Assembly (NCBI GenBank): GCA_025774805.1
Contig: JALGZR010000055.1
Span: forward strand, 1 to 25,887
Source: a bacterium
GTDB lineage: Bacteria; ARS69
Direction of reading: 5' to 3'
Length of the DNA: 25,887 nucleotides
The position numbers and the translations under genes are program-made. The notes under the pieces were generated by a model. It made no database searches. It saw nothing but the letters and a program-made list of their open reading frames with translations, and was not told the DNA's origin. Below, one piece after another: positions 16,533-23,313 of the stretch (positions within the stretch are counted from its first letter, which is position 1; each line of letters begins with the position of its first letter).

Positions 16533-16829
16533 CTATCGGTACTGTGCCTTGATCCTCCCCCAACTCGAATACGAACTCGTGATGGAGACGGGGACAGTAA
16601 ACCCTTCGTAGTTCACGAGAGATCTGTCGCTGTCATCCCAGAAGTCAAATATCGATTCAATGTCAGAGAAGGTCCCTTCTGCGATCATCTCTTGGGTCGT
16701 GACCTCGCCCCATGTGCAGTTGCGAACATCGATTTCGAGATACTGGAGTATGGGAGTCGCGACGGCAACATCGTAGTCCAAGTTGTCGCGAATGACGCAC
16801 TCGTTTACGATTCCGGGATCGTCGAACCG
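16533..16829 (-). pseudogene. C-terminal remnant of a right-handed beta-helix surface protein with SWGxIKxxYR tail
   Basis: An open stretch of just under 100 codons, with an in-frame TGA upstream and no credible start, encodes the end of a larger protein. The pattern NECVIRDN, then NCTWGEVTTQEM..., and WDDSDRSLVNYEGFTVP resembles the closing turns of right-handed parallel beta-helix proteins, which often end in a WWGTTD...DGSLG.VDY-type segment. The end is SSWGRIKAQYR followed by TAG, the same tail as in the 13733 and 18317 proteins. An ATG at 16781 could start an 82-residue product but would lack a signal peptide. Loss of the 5' part is probably tied to the adjacent IS110-type element. Confidence 0.6.
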
Positions 16830-17052
16830 CGTTCGTCAAGCGCTCCGTTTTCACCCCTGACCACTGCGCGTGCCTTGCAGGCACCCATCCGTACCGATCC
16901 GGCGAGCGCCGGATCGTACATGATACGCTTCGCTATGGTGCGTAGCGCCCAATCAGGTCAACGGCGCCGTGCAAACATGGTGTTTGCACGCACCAGCCCC
17001 CAAGTCCGGGCCGCTCACCGACACCAGCACGCGCTGCTTCATTCCTTTCCGC
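16830..17052 (-). other. Noncoding flank of the IS110-type element with hairpins; candidate bridge (seek) RNA region
   Basis: Downstream of the transposase stop are GTGCAAACA/TGTTTGCAC (16969-16989, perfect 9-bp stem with a 3-base loop) and an imperfect palindrome at 16891-16919 (GTACCGATCCGGC.../GCCGGATCGTAC, one bulged base). A weaker stem CGCTA/TAGCG lies near 16931-16947. IS110/IS1111 elements carry a guide RNA in a noncoding end. Assignment here rests on position and structure only. Confidence 0.35.
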
Positions 17053-17189
17053 TCAGACAGCGGCAGAGCATCGTTCGTACCGCGCCAGTCTTAGCCAGCA
17101 GATCGTCGCCAGTTTCCGAGCCACAGCGACTCGGGCGATCTTTGCACTCGAACGCTTCCGGATTCGCTCGTAGAAGCGGCGTAACTTAG

Positions 17190-17212
17190 CCTCGATCCGT
17201 CAGAAAATCTCG
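17190..17212 (+). repeat. Left terminal inverted repeat of the MITE-like element
   Basis: 23 bp, perfectly complementary to 17354-17376, preceded by target-site copy TTAG. Confidence 0.92.
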
Positions 17213-17353
17213 AGGGAAAACGCACGAGAGCGCGCCAGCCGGGGTCGCGCGCAGCCCGAGCCAAGCGGAGCTTATCCCACGATAAGTGAGTATTGGCGAG
17301 GGCGAGCACGGCCGCGGATGGCATGCTATCGTGCGAGCGCCAGCGCTTTTCGC

Positions 17354-17376
17354 CGAGATTTTCTGACGGATCGAGG
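17354..17376 (-). repeat. Right terminal inverted repeat of the MITE-like element
   Basis: 23 bp, perfectly complementary to 17190-17212, followed by target-site copy TTAG. Confidence 0.92.
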
Positions 17377-18330
17377 TTAGCGTCCCGGCGCACCGCTTGG
17401 ATCGCGACCTGGACGAGAATCCACCGCAGCCATCCGGACCCTTGTCGAGTGATGTGGCCATAGTGGCAACTGTTCCCCGACTGGCTGACTCTCGCAGTGA
17501 GACCAGCGTATGCCCCGACCTGGCGCCCGTTCCGAAAACGGCCAGGTTCGGCGACCTCACCGACGATCAACAATGCTGAGTACAGTCCAATCCCGTGGAT
17601 GTCTGTGAGTGCTTCGACCTGCGGAAACGAGTCCTCGAGCTCCGCCAGTCGCTGGTCATACCGCCCAACGGCGCTCTCAAAGTGATCAAGCCGGTCCAGC
17701 AGCTCGTCACGGGACACGTTACCGGACCAGCCAAGGTCAACTCCGGCGATCCATCGCCGTCCGCTCTTGCAGAATATGTTCACGTACGGGACCTGAATGT
17801 TTGAGCGGGCGAGGACGGCGTGCAGCTCATTCTTTGCCCTCACCATCAGACGAACCAGACGCGCCCGAGCTCGAGTGAGATCCCGAAGATCAGAGTACGG
17901 TCTGGCTGGGATGTGGGCCGAGGGTATCAGGTTCGCTCGGAGAAGCCGGGCGAGTAGTGCTGCATCGAGCTTGTCAGTCTTTGCACGACCAGCCACAATG
18001 GCGCGGAGTCGATAGGGATGCGCAAGCGTGACCTCGCCCCACGGTGACAGGAGTTCGTAGAGCCAGCGATAGCTCGATGAAGCCTCGATCACGCAGCGGA
18101 ACGGCCGAAGGGCCTTGAAGAACCCTACGATACGATCCGTCTCGTGGCAGCCCATCCGAACGGGACGATCAACGGGACCTTCATCATCTTCGATACTGAC
18201 GACCAGAAACCGCTTGTGGAGATCAATGCCTGCGTAGTGCACTTGATACCTCCTGTCGTGAGAGGACAACCGCCAGCGGCCAATGTGCCTCGACGGTAGC
18301 ACCTCGGTCAGGAGGCTTGATTCCACGCGG

Positions 18331-19090
18331 TTATCGTATCAGGTCAATCCCTGCCACGGGAGGATCAGTCACACCGCTCACCCATCCCAGTGACGTTGTG
18401 CCTGCGTCTGGGTCTCTTGGTTCTGGTTCGCTCGACTGGTCGCCTGACGGAAGCCAGATCGTTTTCTCGAACTGGCATTGGCTCAATCTAGTGCCCGCCG
18501 CTGGCGGACCAGTAGTAGGGCTCGAGACAGGTATGGGAGATGGCGAGGCGGCCCTCAATCCGTCGTGGTCGCGACCCTTTGGAGCCTATATCGCCTTTGT
18601 GAGATATGAGCAGGGTTACTGTGACATCGTCAGGATCCCCTCGACGGGGTTGCCGCCAGGAGACGACCCCGAGTATCTGCTGAATGGAGGCGCTTTTGAT
18701 CCGGCATACTCGCCCGACGGGAGCCAGATCGCTTGCACTCTGGGGAAGATCTACAGGTTTCCGGCGGAGGGTGGGGTGCCCGTTCAAGTCACGACCGGGC
18801 CGGGCTGGGACGTTCAGCCATGCTGGTCTCCCAACGGTGACTACATCGCCTTCAGCTCGAATCGATCCGGGAATGAGGAGATCTGGATAGTCCCCGCTGT
18901 CGGCGGCACGGAAACGCAGATCACCTTCGACCCGGCTGTCGACCATTTCCCCACATGGTCCCCCGACGGTAGCCAAATCGCGTTCGGGTCGAATCGCGGC
19001 GGCTCCTCTAACATTTGGGTAATCGACGTCGAGCCGCCTGTTTCCATTGAGTCGACCAGCTGGGGCTCGATCAAGGCGTTGTACCGCTAG
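18331..19090 (+). pseudogene. 5'-truncated TolB-like beta-propeller protein with SWGxIKxxYR tail
   Basis: About 250 residues of PD40/WD40-like beta-propeller repeats: LDWSPDGSQIVFSN, YSPDGSQIACT, CWSPNGDYIAFSSNRSG and TWSPDGSQIAFGSNRGG, alternating with IPATGG/IVPAVGG and IWVID strands. This resembles TolB C-terminal propellers and many exported FCB proteins. The C-terminus is SIESTSWGSIKALYR then TAG, the same tail as in two other proteins here. There is no signal peptide. The frame extends a few codons upstream to a TTG at 18317, but that part borders the IS110 element, so the true N-terminus has probably been lost. If translated, it would be a nonexported stump. Confidence 0.7.
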
Positions 19091-19107
19091 GCGGTCAGGG
19101 CGGGGCA

Positions 19108-19406
19108 GTGCCGGACTTTCCTTCGGTCTCGGATCTCTACCCGACTCGGCCCAATCCCTTCGATGGGACGACGACTATCCTCTTCTATTTGGTCAGGCCG
19201 TTTCCGGTGAGCCTGCGGATCTTCGATGTGACAGGACGTCTAATTCGCGAGCTAGAGAATTCCAGCGTCAGTGTTGGGCGTCATTCCTCCGTGTGGGATG
19301 GCCGAGACGACTCCGGCTGCGGGTCGGCGGCGGCACGTATTTCGCGAAGCTCACGACGGGCGACGTGACCCAGACGAGGAAGGTGGTGTTTCTCGGCGGG
19401 AAGTAG
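19108..19406 (+). pseudogene. FlgD-like C-terminal sorting domain fragment, frameshifted
   Basis: The frame from 19108 reads SDLYPTRPNPFDGTTTI, LRIFDVTGRLIREL and GRHSSVWDGRDDSG, then loses register near 19315-19320. The +2 frame continues LRVGGGTYFAKLTTGD, ending TRKVVFLGGK. Adding one base there restores a complete domain closely similar to the end of the protein at 2-706. It begins only about 20 bp after the stop of the beta-propeller stump, so it may be a displaced alternative tail. Confidence 0.8.
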
Positions 19407-19904
19407 TGGCGCTCACGCGCGACCGTGATATGGCGGGGCGGTTCTTCGGAGTTGCCCCGTCTCTCTTTGTGTTCACCGCCGCTCCCCCGTTTTCCGCCCT
19501 CCGCCCCCTCCGGGATCCCGAGCAGTACGCCTCTGTCCACCGTTTCGCCGGAGAAACCCGAGAGCCAGATAGATCCGCCCCCGCCGCGGCTCTCTCGGGG
19601 AGAAGTGGTGGACAACCGGTGGGGTCTCTCGGGTATGCCGTGCCGGGCGCTGGTCGGGAAGATATTCCCCTCCAGGGCGTTACGGCGGCGGAAGGCCGGG
19701 GCGGCGGCCTGGAGGTCGGTTGTCCACTACCTCCCCGCCGCCTTCCGCACCGCCACGTCCGGGTCCCCGAAGAGAACGAAAAGCGGAACGTCCACAGACA
19801 AGAGACAGACTGTCTAGCGCTGCGCGGTAGTGAAGCCGACTCGGCGCCCACACACCCCGATTCTGCCCCGCACCCGTAACCTCAACACCTGCAATTGACA
19901 CGGA
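19407..19904. other. About 500 bp with no recognisable gene
   Basis: Open frames here give only unfamiliar proline- and arginine-rich translations. GTGGACAACC (19608-19617) and GGTTGTCCAC (19718-19727) form a separated inverted repeat, and the DNA between is GC-rich and partly self-similar. No function is supported. Confidence 0.5.
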
Positions 19905-20608
19905 GTTTTCGGGAAGGACAGGCTCATCGAAGAGGCGGAAGGCGGCACGGTGTTTTTCGATGAAGTTGGGGAGATGGGCGAAGAGCTACAGGTCAGCTTC
20001 TTCGGTTGCTGGAGAATGGCGAATACCGCCGCCTCGGTGAGAACAACGTCAAGATCGCCGGCGTGCGCGTCATTTCGGCGACGAACCGCGAACTCTCCAC
20101 CCAGGTAGAGCGCGGCAACTTCCGCCAGGATCTCTACTATAGACTCGGCACCGTAAAGCTGCACATCCCCGCCCTTCGTTTCCGTCAGGGCGACATCCAG
20201 CTCTTGATCCGTCACTTCCTCAGGGAGTGCGCGGCGCGAAACGGCCTCCACGACCGGCACTTCGAAATCGACGTCAAGGCCGTCGAAGCACTCGAGCTCT
20301 ACGATTGGCCGGGCAAGGTTCGCGAGCTTCACAACGAGTTCATGCGCATCGTCTCACTGATCGGACCATCCGACGTGATCCGTTTCGGGATGCTGTCAGA
20401 GCCCGTCAAGAGCAAACGCAAGTCGAGAAAGAGCGGCGGCAAGCTGCTGGAACGAAGCGTCCAGCAGTACGAGCGTCGTCTCATCCTCGACGCCCTCCAC
20501 CGCAACGACTGGAATCGCGTGCGCACCTCCGAAGAGATCGGGGTTCCCCGCACCACGCTCATCACCAAGATGAGAAAGCTCAAGATTGCCGCGCGCGAAC
20601 AGCTCTGA
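19905..20608 (+). pseudogene. Truncated, frameshifted sigma-54-dependent (NtrC-type) activator
   Basis: The remnant starts inside the AAA+ domain: DRLIEEAEGGTVFFDEVGEM (Walker B region), EELQV, then a one-base loss near 19995 (AAG reduced to AG). In the next frame LLRLLENGEYRRLGE, ISATNRELSTQVERGNFRQD, LYYRLGTVKLHIPALR and DWPGKVRELHNEFMR follow. A Fis-type helix-turn-helix (RTSEEIGVPRTTLITKMRKL) closes the protein. The sensory domain, Walker A and GAFTGA loop are absent upstream. It cannot make a working activator. An ORF from 20006 could give a ~200-residue C-terminal piece, probably not meaningful. Confidence 0.88.
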
Positions 20609-20815
20609 CCCAGCCTTCGTCCCATTCTCATCGACCGAATCCAGCAAGCACGTCAAGCGTTTGTAGCCGTCGCCTTGACAACTCCCGCATCTCCGACGTA
20701 CCCTAACCGACTCTCACCGATTGGGCTGGGACCGACATACTCCAACAAGCAAAGACGCAAAGCCGTCCTGGCTCGCGCGATCTCTTGGTGCAAGAACCTG
20801 CAACGGGGAGATATC
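20609..20815. other. Upstream region of the SARP-type regulator
   Basis: About 200 bp without a gene. TTGACA at 20675-20680 matches the -35 consensus perfectly, but the -10 at the right distance (TACCCT, 18-bp spacer) is weak. It is a tentative promoter for the leader frame and regulator. Confidence 0.35.
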
Positions 20816-20881
20816 ATGCACCGCCCAAATGAAGTCGCCGGCGTCGTTGCCGGCGGGGGGCGCGACGAAGTAGAACTCTGA
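20816..20881 (+). CDS. Possible 21-residue leader peptide upstream of the SARP-type regulator
   Basis: ATG at 20816 follows a good site (GGGGAG seven bases upstream) and reads MHRPNEVAGVVAGGGRDEVE plus L before TGA at 20879-20881. A GCCGGC/GCCGGC hairpin (20837-20854) lies inside it. The next start is 19 bp further with the same GGGGAG site. It could be a coupling or attenuation leader, or a chance frame; there is no family evidence. Confidence 0.35.
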   Translation: MHRPNEVAGVVAGGGRDEVEL

Positions 20882-20900
20882 GGGGCCGAGACGGGGAGCC

Positions 20901-21845
20901 ATGCGGGATCTACGGATATCCCTCTTTGGTAACGTGCGTGTCGGCTTCGGCGACACGCCCCAGAAAAGACTCACGAGGGTGGTCAAGGGACTGCTGGCCT
21001 ACCTCGTCCTCTATCGCGAGCGCAGTCACTCGCGCGAAGTGCTGTCCAACCTGTTCTGGGGAGAGTACACGGAGCAGAGCGCCCGAAGCTGCCTCAACAC
21101 CACCCTGTGGCGCCTGCGCGGCATTCTCGAACCTGGCAGGATCAATAAGGGAACCTACCTCGTTTCCGCCGCCGATGGCGACGTCGCCTTCAACCGCGAC
21201 AGCAAATACTGGCTCGACGTCGAGGAGTTCGACACGACGGTGGGCCGTTGCATGGTCCCGCGCGTCGCCGACCTGAAACCCAGCCAGGCCAAATCGCTCG
21301 AGAAAGGTCTGAAGCTCTACGTGGCGGAGCTGATGGAAGGCTGCTACGACGACTGGGCGGTGGGCGAGCGCGATCGCCTGCGCAACAAGTACCTCCAGGG
21401 CCTGGAGCGCCTGATGGAGTACCACGACCTGCGAAAATCTTACGAAGAGGCCGTCACCTTCGGCCAACAGATCCTCTATCACGATCCGCTGCGCGAAGAC
21501 GTACACCGCGACGTCATGCGCCTGTTCGCCCAGAGCGGCCAGCGAACGCGAGCCATCCGCCACTTCGAGAAGTGCTGCGACCTGTTGGACAAGGAACTCG
21601 GCGTCGCGCCCGCCGGGGAGACGAGGGCGCTGTATGAGCGCATCCTCCAGCTCGCCGACGGCCACGTCATCACTGCGTCGCCCGAGAGTGCGTCTTCCTC
21701 TACGCTGGAAGCATCCACGCTCAACGAGTTGACGACCTCCGTCCGCCACGCCATCGACGACTGCGACGCCGTCCGGCGCCGTCTCTCCCAGCTTGAGGAC
21801 CTCCTCCGCAAGCTCGGAGCGCCAGACTCGTCCGCCAACGAGTAG
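20901..21845 (+). CDS. SARP-like transcriptional activator (OmpR-type winged helix plus BTAD domain)
   Basis: A 314-residue cytoplasmic regulator. The N-terminal winged-helix part (about 4-95) has ISLFGNVRV, VVKGLLAYLVLYRERSHSRE, LFWGEYTEQSARSCLNTTLW and LRGILEP, the arrangement of SARP/AfsR-type activators. The bacterial transcriptional activation (BTAD) domain (about 105-255) shows DVEEFD, YVAELMEGCYDDWAVGERDR, YEEAVTFGQQILYHDPLRED, VHRDVMRLFAQSGQRTRAIR and LGVAPAGETRALYERI, i.e. TPR-like helices. A short coiled coil (VRRRLSQLEDLLRKL) ends the protein. The ATG follows GGGGAG. Forty-five bases after its stop begins an array of 11-bp-spaced heptamers in front of the protease operon, the expected kind of target for this family, so it probably activates the downstream genes. 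Confidence 0.9.
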   Translation: MRDLRISLFGNVRVGFGDTPQKRLTRVVKGLLAYLVLYRERSHSREVLSNLFWGEYTEQSARSCLNTTLWRLRGILEPGRINKGTYLVSAADGDVAFNRDSKYWLDVEEFDTTVGRCMVPRVADLKPSQAKSLEKGLKLYVAELMEGCYDDWAVGERDRLRNKYLQGLERLMEYHDLRKSYEEAVTFGQQILYHDPLREDVHRDVMRLFAQSGQRTRAIRHFEKCCDLLDKELGVAPAGETRALYERILQLADGHVITASPESASSSTLEASTLNELTTSVRHAIDDCDAVRRRLSQLEDLLRKLGAPDSSANE

Positions 21846-21890
21846 ACGCGGGTCTCATTCGAACACAAAGCCTCGACATTTTGTTGATTT

Positions 21891-21930
21891 GTGACCGCGA
21901 CGTGACCCGCAAGTGAGCGGCGCGTGAGTC
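21891..21930 (+). promoter_or_regulatory. SARP-type operator: four GTGA heptamers at exact 11-bp spacing
   Basis: GTGACCG (21891), GTGACCC (21902), GTGAGCG (21913) and GTGAGTC (21924) are direct repeats with 4-bp spacers, so their starts are exactly 11 bp apart. SARP activators are known to bind heptameric direct repeats with this period, covering one face of the helix and overlapping the -35 region. No -35 box is visible here, as expected for such promoters. Confidence 0.75.
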
Positions 21931-21938
21931 CCCGTGTG

Positions 21939-21944
21939 TACACT
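21939..21944 (+). promoter_or_regulatory. Candidate -10 element of the protease operon
   Basis: TACACT matches the -10 consensus at four of six positions and begins exactly 8 bp after the last heptamer, the spacing reported for SARP-dependent promoters. A transcript would start near 21951, leaving about 48 nt before the ATG at 21999. The overlapping palindrome GTGTACAC (21936-21943) is an alternative reading. Confidence 0.55.
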
Positions 21945-21998
21945 CCCCGCGTCACATTGGCGAAGCGCGTCCAGGTGTATCAATCCGGGTCACTATTC

Positions 21999-23300
21999 AT
22001 GAGGCCACATTTCACAGTCGCTTTGAGAGAAGGGGTCGCCACGACGTCCGAACCCTCGTCGTGGATCGACCAGGCCAGAGGCGCGGCGCCATCCACCGAC
22101 ACGCTCCACTCCGACGTCGACGACCGGCTCAAACACGCCGGCATCCCCGTGAAGGTCGCGCGCGAGTACACACCCGCCAACGGCCGCGAGTGGGACGCCG
22201 ACGAGCGTGCCTCGGGGATGAACCGCGTGTTCCGCATGGTTTTGCACCGGAGCACGACGATGCCCGACGACCTGATCGAGTCCGTTCGCCTGATTCCGGC
22301 GGTCGAGCAGGCGATCCCCGGCGCGATCGGGATGGCGCCCATGCCGGCGCCGTCTTCACGGCGCCTGGGCCGCACGCCCGGGAAGGACGCGCGCAAAGTC
22401 GTCTACCTGCCCGAAGCACACGCGAGAGCCCGTGGCGACAATGCCATCGCGATCGCCGTCCTCGACACGGGCGTCAGCATGGAGCACCCGGAGTACCAGC
22501 ATCAGCTCGGCGAGGGGTTTGACTTCGTCGACATCATCGACGGCGCCGGCCGCTTCGTGGGCGATTTCGTGGGCGCCGACCCCGATCCCACCGATCAGGT
22601 TGGTCACGGATCGCACGTGGCGGGCGTGATCGCCGCCCGTGGGGGAAAGATGCCGCCCGGCGTCGTGCCGGAGTGCCGGATTCTCCCGGTTCGGGTTCTG
22701 GGAGCGATGCGCCAGGGCAACCGCAGAATCGGCGCCGGCCTGGTGGACAACATCAACGCGGGTATCAAATGGGCGGTCGACAAGGGCGCCGACGTGATCA
22801 ACATGAGCCTGGGCGTTCGTCACATGGGCCGCGGCGGGCTGCCGCACGAGCGCGTGATCGACTACGCGAAGCGCAAAGGCGTGACCATCGTGGCCGCGTC
22901 GGGCAACGACGGCACCACGGAAATCTACTATCCCGGTGGACATCCTTACGTGATCACGGTGGGCGCTGCCGACACGACCGGCCGCGTGGCGCAGTTCTCG
23001 ACCTATGGCGATCACGTCGATCTGATCGCGCCGGGAACCGACATTTACAGCACGTCGCTCGGCGACCGCTACGCCTTTCTGAGCGGGACTTCTTCGGCTT
23101 CGCCGTTTGTGGCGGGAGCGGCGGCGCTCCTCAAATCATACGCACACGAAAAGGGCCGGAGCCTGAGCGACGGTCAAGTGAAACACGTTCTGAAACACAG
23201 TGCAGACAAGATCGGGACACGATTCAAGAGCCGCAAGGCGGGCTATGGCATGCTGAATTTGGCCGACGCCCTGCAACTGCTCGAGCACAAACTCAATTGA
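21999..23300 (+). CDS. Subtilisin-like serine peptidase (S8), without signal peptide
   Basis: A 433-residue peptidase. The N-terminal ~145 residues (FTVALREGV, VFRMVLHRSTTMPDDLIESV) look like an inhibitor-type prodomain or a partner-binding domain. The S8 domain has a complete catalytic set: D156 (IAVLDTGVS), H203 (GHGSHVAG), oxyanion N303 (AASGNDG) and S365 (SGTSSASPF). No signal peptide or membrane segment is seen, so it should act inside the cell or be released by another route. The frame extends to a GTG at 21924, but that codon lies within the operator array and upstream of the predicted transcript start, so the ATG at 21999 is preferred despite a weak ribosome site. The next gene starts 13 bp downstream. 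Confidence 0.92.
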   Translation: MRPHFTVALREGVATTSEPSSWIDQARGAAPSTDTLHSDVDDRLKHAGIPVKVAREYTPANGREWDADERASGMNRVFRMVLHRSTTMPDDLIESVRLIPAVEQAIPGAIGMAPMPAPSSRRLGRTPGKDARKVVYLPEAHARARGDNAIAIAVLDTGVSMEHPEYQHQLGEGFDFVDIIDGAGRFVGDFVGADPDPTDQVGHGSHVAGVIAARGGKMPPGVVPECRILPVRVLGAMRQGNRRIGAGLVDNINAGIKWAVDKGADVINMSLGVRHMGRGGLPHERVIDYAKRKGVTIVAASGNDGTTEIYYPGGHPYVITVGAADTTGRVAQFSTYGDHVDLIAPGTDIYSTSLGDRYAFLSGTSSASPFVAGAAALLKSYAHEKGRSLSDGQVKHVLKHSADKIGTRFKSRKAGYGMLNLADALQLLEHKLN

Positions 23301-23313
23301 GGAGGACCAGAAA

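Larger units (their letters stand above)
17190..17376. mobile_element. 187-bp MITE-like nonautonomous element with 23-bp perfect inverted repeats
   Basis: The ends 17190-17212 and 17354-17376 are perfect 23-bp inverted complements beginning CCTCGATCCGTCAG. Flanking copies of TTAG (17186-17189 and 17377-17380) form a 4-bp target duplication (CTAA on the transposase strand). Precise excision restores the IS110 transposase frame. There is no coding capacity for a transposase. The CTAA target agrees with the YTAR preference known for the IS5 group, but the mobilising family is not established. Confidence 0.9.
17053..18242 (-). pseudogene. IS110-family transposase interrupted by a 187-bp MITE-like insertion
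   Basis: A DEDD recombinase. The N-terminal part is YAGIDLHKRF with the first Asp, then VIEASSSYRWLYELL and AKTDKLDAALLARLL with the terminal acidic pair. The C-terminal Transposase_20-like part has LTDIHGIGLYSALLIVGEV, GRQVGAYAGL and GHITRQGSGWLRWILVQ. The GTG at 18242 is chosen for its AGGAGG five to six bases upstream. After AVRRDA the frame enters the insertion at 17190-17376 and yields an unrelated tail. Removing the insertion plus one CTAA copy joins it to KLRRFYERIRKRSSAKIARV..., the normal family end, with the stop at 17053. The restored gene is exactly 999 nt (332 residues). As it stands, about 45 native C-terminal residues are replaced and activity is doubtful. Confidence 0.92.
16952..18347 (-). 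mobile_element. IS110-family insertion sequence (boundaries tentative), itself carrying a nested element
   Basis: The element is defined by its DEDD transposase gene. The 10-bp direct repeat ATCAGGTCAA at 16952-16961 and 18338-18347 brackets the gene with about 100 bp of noncoding DNA on each side. It is a candidate for the duplicated core expected at IS110 junctions. IS110 elements lack terminal inverted repeats, so these limits need confirmation. The right-hand repeat falls inside beta-propeller coding sequence, which suggests insertion there. Confidence 0.4.

Noticed and set aside
19608-19727. Separated inverted repeat GTGGACAACC/GGTTGTCCAC
   Set aside because: The arms are short, no target duplication or coding content accompanies them, and chance occurrence in GC-rich DNA is plausible.
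20006-20608. Intact gene for a 200-residue Fis-type regulator
   Set aside because: It is the 3' part of an NtrC-type AAA+ gene whose upstream part is visible in another frame; the start TTG lies inside the conserved LLRLLENGEY block.
21924-21998. GTG start 25 codons upstream of the S8 peptidase ATG
   Set aside because: The GTG is part of the fourth operator heptamer and lies upstream of the predicted transcript start; the ATG at 21999 fits better.
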